A stretch of DNA of 5,595 nt from Frankiaceae bacterium (GTDB lineage: Bacteria > Actinomycetota > Actinomycetes > Frankiales > Frankiaceae): contig JAVEDQ010000552.1 of NCBI GenBank assembly GCA_030840885.1, forward strand, positions 1-5,595. Reading direction: 5' to 3'. Of this stretch, positions 5,548 through 5,595 are shown piece by piece (position 1 is the first letter of the stretch; the number at the start of each line of letters is the position of its first letter). The notes under the pieces are model-generated. The model searched no databases. It saw only the letters and a program-made list of their open reading frames with translations, and was not told the origin of the DNA. Position numbers and translations under genes: made by a program.

Positions 5548-5595
5548 GTCCGAGTCGCCGTCCGGGAACGCAGGCTCCAGACGACCAGGGCGACG
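5544..5595 (-). CDS. 3' end of a probable membrane protein upstream of the glycosyltransferase (partial)
   Basis: On the - strand the right edge reads VALVVWSLRSRTATRT and then TGA at 5546-5544, overlapping the glycosyltransferase GTG start (5547-5545) as GTGA. A hydrophobic run followed by an Arg-rich end is what the last membrane helix and cytoplasmic tail of an integral membrane protein look like. In actinobacteria, genes for CruF-like carotenoid hydratases often stand beside such glycosyltransferases, so CruF is the favoured guess. Sixteen residues cannot prove it. The exact reuse of the overlap seen at the other junctions supports this being a real gene end. Confidence 0.5.
   Translation of the reverse strand, partial: VALVVWSLRSRTATRT

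Noticed and set aside
1..5595. CRISPR array, tRNA/rRNA gene, insertion sequence or phage remnant
   Set aside because: There are no regularly spaced repeats, no tRNA-like cloverleaf, no terminal inverted repeats with a transposase and no integrase-like frame. Composition is even across the window.

Overview
The window is very GC-rich, gene-dense DNA with strong G/C preference at third codon positions, GTG starts and four-base gene overlaps. This points to a high-GC actinobacterium. The gene content (actinobacterial-type MetF, and a carotenoid desaturase/glycosyltransferase pair) suggests the Pseudonocardiaceae or a related mycolate-group family, but the genus is inference. I see no RNA gene, CRISPR array, insertion sequence or phage gene.

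Layout. Positions 1-295 (+) are the 3' end of an unrecognised, beta-strand-rich protein, followed at once by a terminator-like hairpin. metF (395-1327, +) encodes 5,10-methylenetetrahydrofolate reductase. It converges, across a 21-base gap containing a short direct repeat and a hairpin, with a small acidic protein of unknown function (1349-1678, -). A 148-base divergent region (1679-1826) with an operator-like dyad then leads into a two-gene + strand unit: an SRPBCC/START-like protein (1827-2333) and a CDP-alcohol phosphatidyltransferase-family membrane protein (2330-3082). From the right, a - strand unit converges on it: the last 16 codons of a probable membrane protein (5544-5595), a family 2 glycosyltransferase of the carotenoid type (4444-5547), and a CrtI-like FAD-dependent carotenoid desaturase/oxidase (3026-4447). 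The two units overlap tail to tail by 57 bases.

How the genes fit together. The - strand unit looks like the late part of a carotenoid pathway in which a polyene end group is oxidised or desaturated and then glycosylated at the membrane. The truncated upstream gene is well placed to be a CruF-like carotenoid hydratase, but only 16 residues are visible. The SRPBCC/CDP-alcohol transferase pair may handle a lipid or polar head group, and its substrate cannot be read from the sequence. All three same-strand junctions in these units use the same GTGA stop/start overlap, which implies translational coupling. The most notable molecular detail is the phosphatidyltransferase signature: it is complete except that the usual Arg of the 'AR' pair is Val. 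MetF is a housekeeping neighbour with no evident functional link to the rest.
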